Positions 6,476 to 15,588 of a stretch of 64,000 nucleotides of DNA are shown here, piece after piece. Source of the stretch: Streptomyces venezuelae (GTDB lineage: Bacteria > Actinomycetota > Actinomycetes > Streptomycetales > Streptomycetaceae); contig NZ_CP029191.1 in NCBI RefSeq assembly GCF_008642335.1, positions 7,068,001 through 7,132,000 on the forward strand, given 5' to 3'. Position 1 is the first letter of the stretch. Each line of letters starts with the position of its first letter. The notes under the pieces were generated by a model. The model searched no databases and was not told the DNA's origin. It was given only the letters and a program-made list of their open reading frames with translations. Position numbers and translations under genes: made by a program.

Positions 6476-7921
6476 GTGACTGTCAATGACGACTCGTTCA
6501 CCAATTGGAAGCACCGCGAGGAGATCGCGGAGTCGATGATCCCGATCATCGGGAAGCTGCACCGCGAGCGGGACGTGACGGTCCTGCTGCACAGCCGCTC
6601 CTTGGTGAACAAGTCGGTGGTCAGCATCCTGAAGACCCACCGATTCGCCCGGCAGATAGCCGGTGAGGAGCTCTCGGTCACCGAGACGCTGCCGTTCCTG
6701 CAGGCCCTCACCACGCTCGACCTCGGCCCGTCGCAGATCGACCTGGCCCTGCTCGCGGAGGCCTACAAGGCCGACGACCGCGGCCTGACCGTCGAGCAGT
6801 TCACCGCCGAGGCGGTCGCCGGTGCCATCGGCGCCAACAAGGCCGAGCGCAGCGAGGGCCGCGACGTCGTCCTGTACGGCTTCGGCCGCATCGGGCGCCT
6901 CGTCGCCCGCCTCCTCATCGAGAAGGCCGGTTCGGGCAACGGGCTGCGGCTGCGCGCCATCGTCGTGCGCGGCGGCGGCGACCAGGACCTCGTCAAGCGG
7001 GCCTCGCTGCTGCGCCGCGACTCCATCCACGGCCAGTTCCAGGGCACGATCACCGTCGACGAGGCGAACAGCACGATCGTCGCCAACGGCAACGCGATCA
7101 AGGTGATCTACGCCAACGACCCGTCCGAGGTCGACTACACGGCGTACGGCATCAAGGACGCCATCCTCGTCGACAACACCGGCAAGTGGCGCGACCGCGA
7201 GGGCCTCTCCAAGCACCTGCGCCCGGGCATCGACAAGGTCGTCCTGACCGCCCCCGGCAAGGGCGACGTCCCGAACATCGTGCACGGCGTCAACCACGAC
7301 ACGATCAAGCCGGACGAGCAGATCCTGTCCTGCGCCTCCTGCACCACCAACGCGATCGTCCCGCCGCTCAAGGCGATGGCGGACGAGTACGGCGTGCTGC
7401 GCGGCCACGTGGAGACCGTCCACTCGTTCACCAACGACCAGAACCTTCTGGACAACTACCACAAGGCCGACCGCCGGGGCCGCTCCGCGCCGCTCAACAT
7501 GGTCATCACCGAGACCGGCGCCGCCTCCGCCGTCGCGAAGGCGCTGCCCGACCTCAAGGCCCCGATCACCGGCAGCTCGATCCGCGTGCCCGTGCCGGAC
7601 GTCTCGATCGCCATCCTCAGCCTGCGCCTGGGCCGCGAGACCACCCGCGACGAGGTCCTCGACCACCTGCGCGAGGTGTCGCTGCACTCGCCGCTGAAGC
7701 GGCAGATCGACTTCACGACGGCGCCGGACGCCGTGTCGATGGACTTCGTCGGGTCGCGCCACGCGTCGATCGTCGACGCCGGTGCCACCAAGGTCGACGG
7801 CGACAACGCGATCCTCTACCTCTGGTACGACAACGAGTTCGGCTACTCGTGCCAGGTCATCCGGGTCGTCCAGTACGTCTCCGGGGTCGAGTACCCGACC
7901 TACCCGGCCCCGGTGGCCTGA
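6476..7921 (+). CDS. gap: Glyceraldehyde-3-phosphate dehydrogenase, long GapB-like form
   Basis: A 481-residue GAPDH. Classical enzymes have about 335 residues; this one has an extra N-terminal helical domain of some 125 residues, as in the roughly 480-residue corynebacterial GapB. The Rossmann domain starts at VVLYGFGRIGRL and the catalytic Cys is in SCASCTTNAIVPP, followed by the matching His in VETVHSFTNDQ. The C-terminal WYDNEFGYSCQV block is canonical. In Corynebacterium the long form serves mainly gluconeogenesis, which would suit a neighbourhood of fatty-acid oxidation genes; that function is inference. It is monocistronic, with a strong terminator at 7948. Confidence 0.93.
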   Translation: MTVNDDSFTNWKHREEIAESMIPIIGKLHRERDVTVLLHSRSLVNKSVVSILKTHRFARQIAGEELSVTETLPFLQALTTLDLGPSQIDLALLAEAYKADDRGLTVEQFTAEAVAGAIGANKAERSEGRDVVLYGFGRIGRLVARLLIEKAGSGNGLRLRAIVVRGGGDQDLVKRASLLRRDSIHGQFQGTITVDEANSTIVANGNAIKVIYANDPSEVDYTAYGIKDAILVDNTGKWRDREGLSKHLRPGIDKVVLTAPGKGDVPNIVHGVNHDTIKPDEQILSCASCTTNAIVPPLKAMADEYGVLRGHVETVHSFTNDQNLLDNYHKADRRGRSAPLNMVITETGAASAVAKALPDLKAPITGSSIRVPVPDVSIAILSLRLGRETTRDEVLDHLREVSLHSPLKRQIDFTTAPDAVSMDFVGSRHASIVDAGATKVDGDNAILYLWYDNEFGYSCQVIRVVQYVSGVEYPTYPAPVA

Positions 7922-7947
7922 CCACCGGACCGCCGCACCACGTGAAG

Positions 7948-7975
7948 ATGCCCCGCACGCGCGCGTGCGGGGCAT
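7948..7975. terminator. Terminator after the GAPDH gene
   Basis: ATGCCCCGCACGC pairs with GCGTGCGGGGCAT, a near-perfect GC-rich stem followed by TTTT. It lies between convergent genes and may serve both. Confidence 0.85.
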
Positions 7976-7991
7976 TTTGCGGACCGTATCC

Positions 7992-9212
7992 CTAGGAGTG
8001 CTGCACCTCGCGCTCCGCGACGACCCGGAACGTGAGCCCGACCGCTCGCAGCCGCTCGATCAGCGCGTCGCCCATCGCCACGGCCGTCGTGACCTGCCCC
8101 GCCGTCGGCGGCAGGGAGTCGAGGGCCAGGCACAGCGCCGACTCGCCCAGCATCCGCGCCGTCTCGTCGTACCCCGGGTCGCCGCCCGAGACCTCGGTGA
8201 ACACCCGCTTCCCGCCGCCCTCGCCGACGAACCGGACCGAGAACCACGACGACGCACGGCGTGCCTCGTCAGGCCCGTCCCCGGGCTTCAGGCGCGCGGA
8301 CAGCCACCGCCGCGCGGGCGGCAGCTGCGCGACCGCCAGGAGCCCGCCGAGGGCCACGGGGGCGCCCAGCGCGACCGGCAGCGACTTCACGGCCGCGTAG
8401 TGCCGGTAGCGGAAGTCCGGCCCGTACCGGTCCAGGGCGCGCGCCGAGCGCTGCACCACCTGCGGGTCGATCGTCGGCAGCGGCAGCGCCCACGCGCCGA
8501 CCTCGCCCGCGTACCGGGGCGCGCCGGGCGGGGCGTACGCCTTGCGGCCCACCGCACGCGGTTCGTGCCGTCGGCGGTCCTTGGCGGCGGCGACCATCTG
8601 TGGGCCCCGCCCGAACTGGTTGAGCGCGGAGGCGAAGGTGCCGCCGGAGAACCGCGCGCCCACCCGGACGAACCCGTCCACGCGCAACGGCACATCCTCA
8701 GGCAGCTGCCGCACGGTGAAGTACGCGCCCAGGTCGTGCGGGACCGAGTCGAAGCCGCAGGAGTGTACGAGCCGCGCGCCGGTCTCCCGCGCGCGGGCGT
8801 CGTGCTTCACGTACATCAGGTCGACGAACTCCGGCTCACCCGTCAGGTCCACGTAGTCCGTGCCCGCCTCCGCGCACGCCCCGACCAGGTCCTGTCCGTA
8901 CGTCAGGTACGGACCGACGGTGGTGGCGACCACGCGCGCGTGGGAGGCCATGTCCCGCAGCGACGCGGGATCCGACACGTCGGCACGGACCAGCGGGAGT
9001 TCGACGCACTTCGGGTTGATCGCGGAGAGCCGCTTCCGCAGCGCTTCGAGCTTGCCGGTGTCGCGGCCCGCGATGGCCCACCGCACCTCTTCGGGGGCGT
9101 GGGCCGCGAGATGCTCCGCGGTGAGCATCCCCACGAAACCCGTCGCTCCGAAGAGCACGATGTCGTGCGCGCGCTCACTGACGTTGCTGTTGTCGCTCTT
9201 TCGACCGGTCAT
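7992..9212 (-). CDS. Saccharopine dehydrogenase/trans-acting enoyl reductase family protein
   Basis: A 406-residue NAD(P)-binding protein. It opens with a Rossmann fold (DIVLFGATGFVGMLTAEHL), then GRDTGKLEALR and the ATTVGPYLTYG, DYVDLTGE and HSCGFDSVPHDLGAY blocks typical of the family that includes mycobacterial trans-acting enoyl reductases and saccharopine dehydrogenase-like proteins. A hydrophobic stretch lies around LPVALGAPVALGGLLAVAQLP. The mycobacterial relatives reduce polyketide or lipid double bonds; the substrate here is unknown. The ATG at 9212 has GAGAGG upstream. It is divergent from the beta-oxidation operon. Confidence 0.85.
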   Translation of the reverse strand: MTGRKSDNSNVSERAHDIVLFGATGFVGMLTAEHLAAHAPEEVRWAIAGRDTGKLEALRKRLSAINPKCVELPLVRADVSDPASLRDMASHARVVATTVGPYLTYGQDLVGACAEAGTDYVDLTGEPEFVDLMYVKHDARARETGARLVHSCGFDSVPHDLGAYFTVRQLPEDVPLRVDGFVRVGARFSGGTFASALNQFGRGPQMVAAAKDRRRHEPRAVGRKAYAPPGAPRYAGEVGAWALPLPTIDPQVVQRSARALDRYGPDFRYRHYAAVKSLPVALGAPVALGGLLAVAQLPPARRWLSARLKPGDGPDEARRASSWFSVRFVGEGGGKRVFTEVSGGDPGYDETARMLGESALCLALDSLPPTAGQVTTAVAMGDALIERLRAVGLTFRVVAEREVQHS

Positions 9213-9294
9213 GGCACCTCTCCGTCGTGGGCCCCCGCGCAGTTGTCGATGGCCGAGGCTAGCGCGCGTCGCGACGGCGTGGCCAGAATTGTCT

Positions 9295-9302
9295 AAGCGC
9301 TT
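9295..9302. promoter_or_regulatory. Palindrome AAGCGCTT in the divergent spacer
   Basis: AAGCGCTT, within TCTAAGCGCTTGCTC, lies between the enoyl-reductase-like gene and the CoA-transferase gene, about 20 bases upstream of the latter's -35 box. Palindromes of this type are seen near acyl-CoA metabolism genes in actinomycetes as TetR-family sites. I cannot name the regulator. Confidence 0.35.
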
Positions 9303-9315
9303 GCTCGCCAGGGGC

Positions 9316-9344
9316 TTGTGCCCAGTGGAACACGTTCTTAGCAT
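9316..9344 (+). promoter_or_regulatory. Candidate promoter of the beta-oxidation gene run
   Basis: TTGTGC (9316-9321) and TAGCAT (9339-9344) are spaced by 17 bases. Transcription would start near 9351, giving a leader of about 35 bases to the ATG at 9386. Confidence 0.5.
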
Positions 9345-9366
9345 CACTGGTGTTACATCAGTTGTG
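9345..9366. promoter_or_regulatory. Possible MerR-regulator site, copy 1
   Basis: CACTGGTGT (9345-9353) and CAGTTGTG (9359-9366) follow directly after the -10 box. The same nonamer, reversed, and a similar CAGTGTTGTG occur at 17121-17134 in front of the MerR and fadD genes. The repetition suggests a common operator placed where binding would block transcription. Confidence 0.4.
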
Positions 9367-9385
9367 TCACAGTGCTGGGGGCTCA

Positions 9386-10525
9386 ATGACGATGCCGGGC
9401 AAGGGCGTTCACGGACCGCTCGCCGGAGTGCGTGTGGTGGAGCTTGCGGGCATCGGGCCCGGCCCGTTCGCGGCCATGCTGCTCGCCGATCTCGGCGCCG
9501 ACGTCGTGCGCGTCGACCGTCCCGGCGGCGGCGGCCTCGCGATCAACCCCGAGTACGACGTGACCAACCGCAACAAGCGGTCCGTCGTCATCGACCTCAA
9601 GGCCGACGGAGGCCCGGCCCGCGTCCTCGACCTGGTCGAACGCGCCGACGTCCTCATCGAGGGCTACCGGCCGGGCGTCGCCGAGCGCCTCGGCGTGGGA
9701 CCCGACGCCTGTCATGCCCGCAATCCGAAGCTGGTCTACGGCCGCATGACCGGCTGGGGCCAGGAAGGCCCGCTCGCCCAGCGTGCGGGCCACGACATCG
9801 CGTACATCGCCATCACCGGCACCCTCGGCATGATCGGCAACCCCGACGAGCCGCCCGCCGTCCCCGCGAACCTCGTGGGCGACTACGCGGGCGGCTCGCT
9901 CTACCTCGTCGTCGGCATCCTCGCCGCGCTGCACCACGCGCGCGAACACGGCACCGGACAGGTGGTGGACGCCGCCATCGTCGACGGCGCGGCCCACCTC
10001 TCCACGATGATCCACGGCATGCTCGCGGCCGGCGGCTGGCAGGACCGGCGCGGCGCCAACCTCCTCGACGGCGGCTGCCCGTTCTACGGCACGTACGAGA
10101 CCGCGGACGGCGGCCACATGGCCGTGGGCCCCTTGGAGCAGCAGTTCTACGACGAGTTCACCGCTCTGCTCGGCCTCGCCGACACCGCGCCCGCCCGCAA
10201 GGACCTGGCCCGCTGGGACGAGCTGCGCGAAGCCGTCGCCGCCCGCTTCAAGGGCCGTACGCGCGACGAGTGGACGGCCGTCTTCCAGGACTCCGACGCG
10301 TGCGTGGCCCCCGTCCTCTCGCTGCGCGAGGCACCGGCCCACCCGCACCTCGCGGCCCGCGGCACCTTCACCGACCACGGCGGCATCACCCAGCCCGCCC
10401 CCGCCCCCCGCTTCTCCGCGACCCCGACCCGGGTCCGCAGCGGCCCCGCACAGCCCGGCGCCGACACCGCCGACGTGGCCCGCGACTGGGACGTACCGGC
10501 GCTGAACGAGAAGGACGACCACTGA
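9386..10525 (+). CDS. CaiB/BaiF CoA-transferase family, alpha-methylacyl-CoA racemase-like
   Basis: A 379-residue class III CoA-transferase fold protein. Closest in pattern to alpha-methylacyl-CoA racemases, which invert the 2-methyl centre of branched acyl-CoAs so that beta-oxidation can go on. Visible are GPFAAMLLADLGADVVRVDRP, the catalytic His in AGHDIAYIAITG and Asp in VGDYAGGS, then VDAAIVDG with the later acidic partner. It is first in a run with acyl-CoA dehydrogenase, thiolase and the multifunctional enzyme, a sensible place for a racemase acting on iso- or anteiso-derived acids. GGGGG precedes the ATG at 9386 by four bases; the ATG at 9392 is the alternative. Confidence 0.87.
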   Translation: MTMPGKGVHGPLAGVRVVELAGIGPGPFAAMLLADLGADVVRVDRPGGGGLAINPEYDVTNRNKRSVVIDLKADGGPARVLDLVERADVLIEGYRPGVAERLGVGPDACHARNPKLVYGRMTGWGQEGPLAQRAGHDIAYIAITGTLGMIGNPDEPPAVPANLVGDYAGGSLYLVVGILAALHHAREHGTGQVVDAAIVDGAAHLSTMIHGMLAAGGWQDRRGANLLDGGCPFYGTYETADGGHMAVGPLEQQFYDEFTALLGLADTAPARKDLARWDELREAVAARFKGRTRDEWTAVFQDSDACVAPVLSLREAPAHPHLAARGTFTDHGGITQPAPAPRFSATPTRVRSGPAQPGADTADVARDWDVPALNEKDDH

Positions 10526-10631
10526 GGCGAATCCCCGTCGGCCCCGGGCCGGCCCACTCGATCGAATCCGTCAAGGGCCGGCCCTGAAAGGGCCCGCCGG
10601 CTCACCCAGGGCTCCAGGAGGCCACGTACAG

Positions 10632-11774
10632 ATGAAGCGGCAGATCTTCTCCGCCGAGCACGACGCGTTCCGCGAGACCGTCCGTACCTTCCTCGCCAAG
10701 GAGGTGCTGCCCCACTACGAACAGTGGGAGAAGGACGGCATCGTCTCCCGCGAGGCCTGGCTCGCCGCCGGCAAGCAGGGGCTGCTCGGCCTCGCCGTCC
10801 CCGAGGAGTACGGAGGCGGCGGCAACGCCGACTTCCGCTACTCCGCGGTCCTCGCCGAGGAGTTCACCCGCGCGGGCGCCGCGGGGCTCGCCATCGGCCT
10901 GCACAACGACATCATCGGCCCCTACCTGACCTCCCTCGCCACCGACGACCAGAAGCGGCGCTGGCTGCCCGGCTTCTGCAGCGGCGAGACCATCACGGCC
11001 ATCGCGATGACCGAGCCCGGCGCGGGCTCCGACCTCCAGGGCATCCGTACGAGTGCCGAGGACCGCGGCGACCACTGGGTGCTCAACGGCTCCAAGACGT
11101 TCATCTCGAACGGCATCCTCGCCGACCTCGTCATCGTCGTCGCCAAGACGTCCCCCGAAGGGGGCGCCCACGGCCTGTCCCTGCTCGTCGTCGAGCGCGG
11201 CATGGAAGGCTTCGAGCGGGGCCGCAACCTCGACAAGATCGGCCAGAAGTCCCAGGACACCGCCGAGCTGTTCTTCAACGACGTACGCGTCCCCAAGGAG
11301 AACCTGCTCGGCGAGCTGAACGGCGCCTTCATCCACCTGATGACGAACCTCGCGCAGGAGCGCATGGGCATCGCCGTCGCCGGGATCGCCGCCGCCGAGC
11401 ACCTCCTGGACATCACCACGACGTACGTGAAGGAGCGGGAGGCCTTCGGGCGTCCGCTCGCCAAACTGCAGCACATTCGCTTCGAGATCGCGGAGATGGC
11501 CACGGAGTGCGCCGTCACCCGCACGTTCCTCGACCGGTGCATCGTCGATCACTCGAACGGGGAACTCGACGCCGTGCACGCGTCGATGGCGAAGTGGTGG
11601 GCCACCGAACTCCAGAAGCGCGTCGCCGACCGCTGCCTGCAACTGCACGGCGGATACGGCTACATGACGGAGTACCGCGTCGCCAAGGCCTTCACCGACG
11701 GACGCATCCAGACCATCTACGGCGGCACGACCGAGATCATGAAGGAGATCATCGGCCGTTCCCTCCTCGGCTGA
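10632..11774 (+). CDS. fadE: Acyl-CoA dehydrogenase
   Basis: A 380-residue FAD enzyme catalysing the first step of beta-oxidation, trans-2 desaturation of acyl-CoA. It shows the helical N-domain, the FAD/substrate motif [18 protein letters not shown], a second signature near [17 protein letters not shown], and the C-terminal [12 protein letters not shown] and [13 protein letters not shown] with the catalytic base Glu. Length is standard for a short to long-chain dehydrogenase; chain specificity cannot be read. AGGAGG lies ten bases before the ATG. It sits 106 bases after the racemase-like gene and 49 before the thiolase, most likely one operon. Confidence 0.95.
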   Translation: MKRQIFSAEHDAFRETVRTFLAKEVLPHYEQWEKDGIVSREAWLAAGKQGLLGLAVPEEYGGGGNADFRYSAVLAEEFTRAGAAGLAIGLHNDIIGPYLTSLATDDQKRRWLPGFCSGETITAIAMTEPGAGSDLQGIRTSAEDRGDHWVLNGSKTFISNGILADLVIVVAKTSPEGGAHGLSLLVVERGMEGFERGRNLDKIGQKSQDTAELFFNDVRVPKENLLGELNGAFIHLMTNLAQERMGIAVAGIAAAEHLLDITTTYVKEREAFGRPLAKLQHIRFEIAEMATECAVTRTFLDRCIVDHSNGELDAVHASMAKWWATELQKRVADRCLQLHGGYGYMTEYRVAKAFTDGRIQTIYGGTTEIMKEIIGRSLLG

Positions 11775-11823
11775 CCCGCAGCGGCCGACCCCTCATCCTG
11801 ACGAACCCTCGAAAGGCACACGC

Positions 11824-13038
11824 GTGACCACCGAAGCGTACGTATACGACGCGATCCGCACCCCGCGCGGACGCGGCAAGGCCAACGGCGCCCTGCACGG
11901 GACCAAGCCCATCGACCTCGTCGTCGGCCTGATCCACGAGATCCAGGCGCGCTTCCCCGACCTGGACCCGGCCGCCATCGACGACATCGTCCTCGGCGTG
12001 GTCGGCCCCGTCGGCGACCAGGGCTCCGACATCGCGCGCATCGCGGCCATCGCCGCGGGGCTGCCCGACACGGTCGCGGGCGTCCAGGAGAACCGCTTCT
12101 GTGCCTCCGGTCTGGAAGCGGTCAACCTCGCCGCGATGAAGGTCCGCTCCGGCTGGGAGGACCTGGTCCTCGCGGGCGGCGTCGAGTCCATGTCGCGCGT
12201 GCCGATGGCCTCGGACGGCGGCGCCTGGTTCGCCGACCCGATGACCAACTTCGAGACCGACTTCGCGCCGCAGGGCATCGGCGCGGACCTCATCGCCACG
12301 GTCGAGGGATTCACGCGGCGCGACGTCGACGAGTACGCGGCGCTCTCCCAGGAGCGGGCCGCCGCGGCCTGGAAGGAAGGCCGCTTCGCCCGGTCCGTCG
12401 TGCCCGTCAAGGACCGCAACGGCCTCGTCGTCCTCGACCACGACGAGCACATGCGTCCCGGTACCACCGCCGACTCCCTCGGCAAGCTGAAGCCGTCCTT
12501 CAAGGACATCGGCGACCTCGGCGGATTCGACGCGGTCGCGCTGCAGAAGTACCACTGGATCGAGCAGATCGACCACGTCCACCACGCGGGCAACTCCTCC
12601 GGCATCGTCGACGGGGCGTCGCTGGTGGCCGTCGGCACGAAGGAGGTCGGCGAACGCTATGGCCTCACCCCGCGCGCGCGGATCGTCTCCGCGGCGGTCT
12701 CCGGCTCCGACCCGCTGATCATGCTCACCGGGCCCGCGCCCGCGACGCGGAAGGCGCTCGCCAAGGCGGGGCTCACGATCGACGACATCGACCTCGTCGA
12801 GATCAACGAGGCGTTCGCGGCGGTCGTGCTGCGCTTCGTCAAGGACATGGGGCTGTCCCTGGACAAGGTGAACGTCAACGGCGGCGCGATCGCCCTCGGT
12901 CACCCGCTCGGGGCGACCGGCGCGATGATCCTCGGGACGCTCGTGGACGAGCTGGAGCGGAGGGACCTCCGGTATGGGCTGGCCACGTTGTGCGTGGGCG
13001 GGGGCATGGGCATCGCGACGATTGTGGAACGGCTGTAG
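11824..13038 (+). CDS. fadA: Acetyl-CoA C-acyltransferase (3-ketoacyl-CoA thiolase)
   Basis: A 404-residue thiolase that cleaves 3-ketoacyl-CoA with CoA to acetyl-CoA and a shortened acyl-CoA. The nucleophilic Cys93 is in [41 protein letters not shown] (His) and LCVGGGMG (second Cys) complete the active site. The GTG start at 11824 follows GAAAGG. It is the beta partner of the multifunctional alpha-type protein encoded next, as in bacterial FadBA complexes, though the gene order is reversed relative to enterobacteria. Confidence 0.95.
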   Translation: MTTEAYVYDAIRTPRGRGKANGALHGTKPIDLVVGLIHEIQARFPDLDPAAIDDIVLGVVGPVGDQGSDIARIAAIAAGLPDTVAGVQENRFCASGLEAVNLAAMKVRSGWEDLVLAGGVESMSRVPMASDGGAWFADPMTNFETDFAPQGIGADLIATVEGFTRRDVDEYAALSQERAAAAWKEGRFARSVVPVKDRNGLVVLDHDEHMRPGTTADSLGKLKPSFKDIGDLGGFDAVALQKYHWIEQIDHVHHAGNSSGIVDGASLVAVGTKEVGERYGLTPRARIVSAAVSGSDPLIMLTGPAPATRKALAKAGLTIDDIDLVEINEAFAAVVLRFVKDMGLSLDKVNVNGGAIALGHPLGATGAMILGTLVDELERRDLRYGLATLCVGGGMGIATIVERL

Positions 13039-13094
13039 GGGTCGCGCCGTACGGGGCGGGGGTGCGCTGCCGACTGCGGGCCGGTGGTCCGTCC

Positions 13095-13205
13095 TCGCGC
13101 AGTTCCCCGCGCCCCTACAGGCCAGCGGCTCCGCCGCGCCTTTCCCCGACGGCCGCTGAGACGGCGCACGGAGTGCGCCTCTCAGGGGCGCGGGGAACTG
13201 CGCGA
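13095..13205. repeat. Long-looped inverted repeat with perfect 22-bp arms
   Basis: The arm at 13095-13116 is the exact reverse complement of 13184-13205; both contain the core GGGGCGCGGGGAACTGCGCG. The 67-base loop holds a second hairpin (GGCGCAC/GTGCGCC around 13173). I recall near-identical sequences scattered between genes in many Streptomyces genomes. It interrupts the thiolase-fadB spacing and could terminate or stabilise RNA. Confidence 0.8.
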
Positions 13206-13292
13206 CAAGCCCCCACCGACGGCCAGTCGGCCATGACACCGCAACCACCCACCCCGGGCCCCGCCCCCCCCAGACTTCACGGAGAGAAGAAC

Positions 13293-15476
13293 ATGACCGC
13301 AAGTACCACCATCCGCTGGGAACAGGACGACACCGGTGTCGTCACCCTCGTCCTCGACGACCCCAACCAGTCCGCGAACACCATGAACCAGGCGTTCAAG
13401 GAGTCCATCGCGGCGATCGCCGACCGCGCGGAGGCCGCCGTCCAGGCCGACAAGGACGCCATCCGCGGGTTCATCTACACCTCCGCCAAGAAGACCTTCT
13501 TCGCGGGCGGCGACCTCAAGGACATGATCAAGGTCGGCCCGGAGAACGCCCAGGAGGCGTTCGACGCCGGCACCGCCATCAAGCGCTCGCTGCGCCGCAT
13601 CGAGACCCTCGGCAAGCCCGTCGTCGCCGCGATCAACGGCGCCGCCCTCGGCGGCGGTTACGAGATCGCCCTCGCCTCGCACCACCGCATCGCCCTCGAC
13701 GCACCCGGCTCGAAGATCGGCCTGCCCGAGGTCACCCTCGGCCTGCTCCCCGCGGGCGGCGGCGTCACGCGTACCGTGCGCCTCATGGGCATCGCCGACG
13801 CCCTCCTGAAGGTGCTGCTCCAGGGCACCCAGTACAACCCGAAGCGCGCCCTGGAGAACGGCCTCGTCCACGAAGTGGCGGCCACGCGCGAGGAGATGCT
13901 GGAGAAGGCGCGCGCTTTCATCGACGCCAACCCCGAGTCGCAGCAGCCCTGGGACAAGCCCGGCTACCGCATCCCCGGCGGCACCCCGGCCAACCCGAAG
14001 TTCGCCGCGAACCTGCCCGCCTTCCCCGCCACCCTGAAGAAGCAGACGGCAGGCGCCAACTACCCGGCGCCGCGCAACATCCTCGCCGCGGCCGTCGAGG
14101 GCTCGCAGGTCGACTTCGAGACCGCGCTGACCATCGAGGCCCGGTACTTCACCGAGCTGGTCACCGGCCAGGTCGCGAAGAACATGATCCAGGCGTTCTT
14201 CTTCGACCTCCAGGCCGTCAACTCCGGCGCCAACCGCCCCAAGGGCATCGAGCCCCGCCAGGTCCGCAAGGTCGCCGTGCTCGGCGCGGGCATGATGGGC
14301 GCCGGCATCGCGTACTCGTGCGCCCGCGCGGGCATCGAGGTCGTCCTCAAGGACGTCTCCGCGGAGGCGGCGCAGAAGGGCAAGGCGTACTCCGAGAAGC
14401 TCTGCGCCAAGGCCGTGGCCAAGGGACGTACGAGCCAGGACAAGGCGGACGCGCTGCTCGCCCGCATCACGCCGACCGCGGACCCGCAGGCCCTCGCGGG
14501 CTGCGACGCCGTGATCGAGGCGGTCTTCGAGGACACCTCGCTCAAGCACAAGGTGTTCCAGGAGATCCAGGACGTCGTCGAGCCGGACGCGCTGCTCTGC
14601 TCCAACACCTCCACCCTGCCGATCACCACGCTCGCCGAGGGCGTCTCGCGTCCCGTCGACTTCATCGGTCTGCACTTCTTCTCACCGGTCGACAAGATGC
14701 CGCTCGTCGAGATCATCAAGGGCGAGCGGACCGGTGACGAGGCGCTGGCCCGTGCCTTCGACCTGGTGCGCCAGATCAACAAGACGCCGATCGTCGTGAA
14801 CGACTCGCGCGGGTTCTTCACCTCGCGCGTCATCGGGCACTTCATCAACGAGGGCGTCGCGATGGTCGGCGAGGGCATCGAGCCCGCGTCCGTCGAGCAG
14901 GCCGCGGCCCAGGCGGGCTATCCGGCGAAGGTCCTCTCCCTCATGGACGAGCTGACCCTCACGCTGCCCCGCAAGATCCGCAACGAGACGAAGCGGGCCG
15001 TCGAGGAGGCCGGCGGCACCTGGGCGGGCCATCCCTCCGACAGTGTCATCGACCGCATGGTGGACGAGTTCGGGCGCCCCGGCAGGAGCGGGGGAGCGGG
15101 CTTCTACGAATACGTGGACGGCAAGCGGGACCGGCTCTGGCCGGGCCTGCGCGAGCACTTCACCAAGCCGGGGCACGAGATCCCGTTCAAGGACATGCAG
15201 GAGCGGATGCTCTTCTCCGAAGCGCTCGACACCGTACGCCTGCTGGAGGAGGGCGTCCTGACCTCCGTCGCCGACGCCAACATCGGCTCCATCCTCGGGA
15301 TCGGCTTCCCGGGCTGGACGGGCGGCGTCCTGCAGTACATCAACGGCTACGAAGGCGGCCTGCCCGGCTTCGTGGCACGCGCGCGTGAACTCGCCGAGAC
15401 CTACGGGGAGCGGTTCGCGCCGCCCGCGCTGCTCGTCGAGAAGGCGGAGAGCGGCGGGAAGTTCAGCGACAGCTGA
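13293..15476 (+). CDS. fadB: Multifunctional enoyl-CoA hydratase/3-hydroxyacyl-CoA dehydrogenase
   Basis: A 727-residue fused enzyme. The N-terminal crotonase domain (about 1-290) has FFAGGDLKDM and the oxyanion-hole segment NGAALGGGYEIALA. The central Rossmann domain starts at VAVLGAGMMGAGIAY near residue 326, and the 3-hydroxyacyl-CoA dehydrogenase part shows GLHFFSPVDKMPLVEII and the NDSRGFFTSR motif. It hydrates trans-2-enoyl-CoA and oxidises the L-3-hydroxyacyl-CoA with NAD. GGAGAG precedes the ATG at 13293. The gene ends 14 bases before a clear terminator hairpin, closing the beta-oxidation run. Confidence 0.95.
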   Translation: MTASTTIRWEQDDTGVVTLVLDDPNQSANTMNQAFKESIAAIADRAEAAVQADKDAIRGFIYTSAKKTFFAGGDLKDMIKVGPENAQEAFDAGTAIKRSLRRIETLGKPVVAAINGAALGGGYEIALASHHRIALDAPGSKIGLPEVTLGLLPAGGGVTRTVRLMGIADALLKVLLQGTQYNPKRALENGLVHEVAATREEMLEKARAFIDANPESQQPWDKPGYRIPGGTPANPKFAANLPAFPATLKKQTAGANYPAPRNILAAAVEGSQVDFETALTIEARYFTELVTGQVAKNMIQAFFFDLQAVNSGANRPKGIEPRQVRKVAVLGAGMMGAGIAYSCARAGIEVVLKDVSAEAAQKGKAYSEKLCAKAVAKGRTSQDKADALLARITPTADPQALAGCDAVIEAVFEDTSLKHKVFQEIQDVVEPDALLCSNTSTLPITTLAEGVSRPVDFIGLHFFSPVDKMPLVEIIKGERTGDEALARAFDLVRQINKTPIVVNDSRGFFTSRVIGHFINEGVAMVGEGIEPASVEQAAAQAGYPAKVLSLMDELTLTLPRKIRNETKRAVEEAGGTWAGHPSDSVIDRMVDEFGRPGRSGGAGFYEYVDGKRDRLWPGLREHFTKPGHEIPFKDMQERMLFSEALDTVRLLEEGVLTSVADANIGSILGIGFPGWTGGVLQYINGYEGGLPGFVARARELAETYGERFAPPALLVEKAESGGKFSDS

Positions 15477-15489
15477 GGGTCCCTTCGGA

Positions 15490-15528
15490 GGCTCCGGTTC
15501 CGCCTGGCCAGGGGCGGGAACCGGAGCC
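15490..15528 (+). terminator. Terminator hairpin after fadB
   Basis: GGCTCCGGTTCC (15490-15501) and GGAACCGGAGCC (15517-15528) form a perfect 12-bp stem. No T-run follows, which is usual in Streptomyces. Confidence 0.75.
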
Positions 15529-15588
15529 GTCGCCCCCGCGTCGTATCCTGCCGAAGAGCATGATCACGACAACTGAAGGGTGACCGCT

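Noticed and set aside
6323..7975. Long minus-strand open frame (550 codons) opposite the GAPDH gene
   Set aside because: The plus strand encodes a complete, conserved GAPDH. In high-GC DNA the antisense frame is open by codon bias; its translation is low-complexity and has no family pattern.
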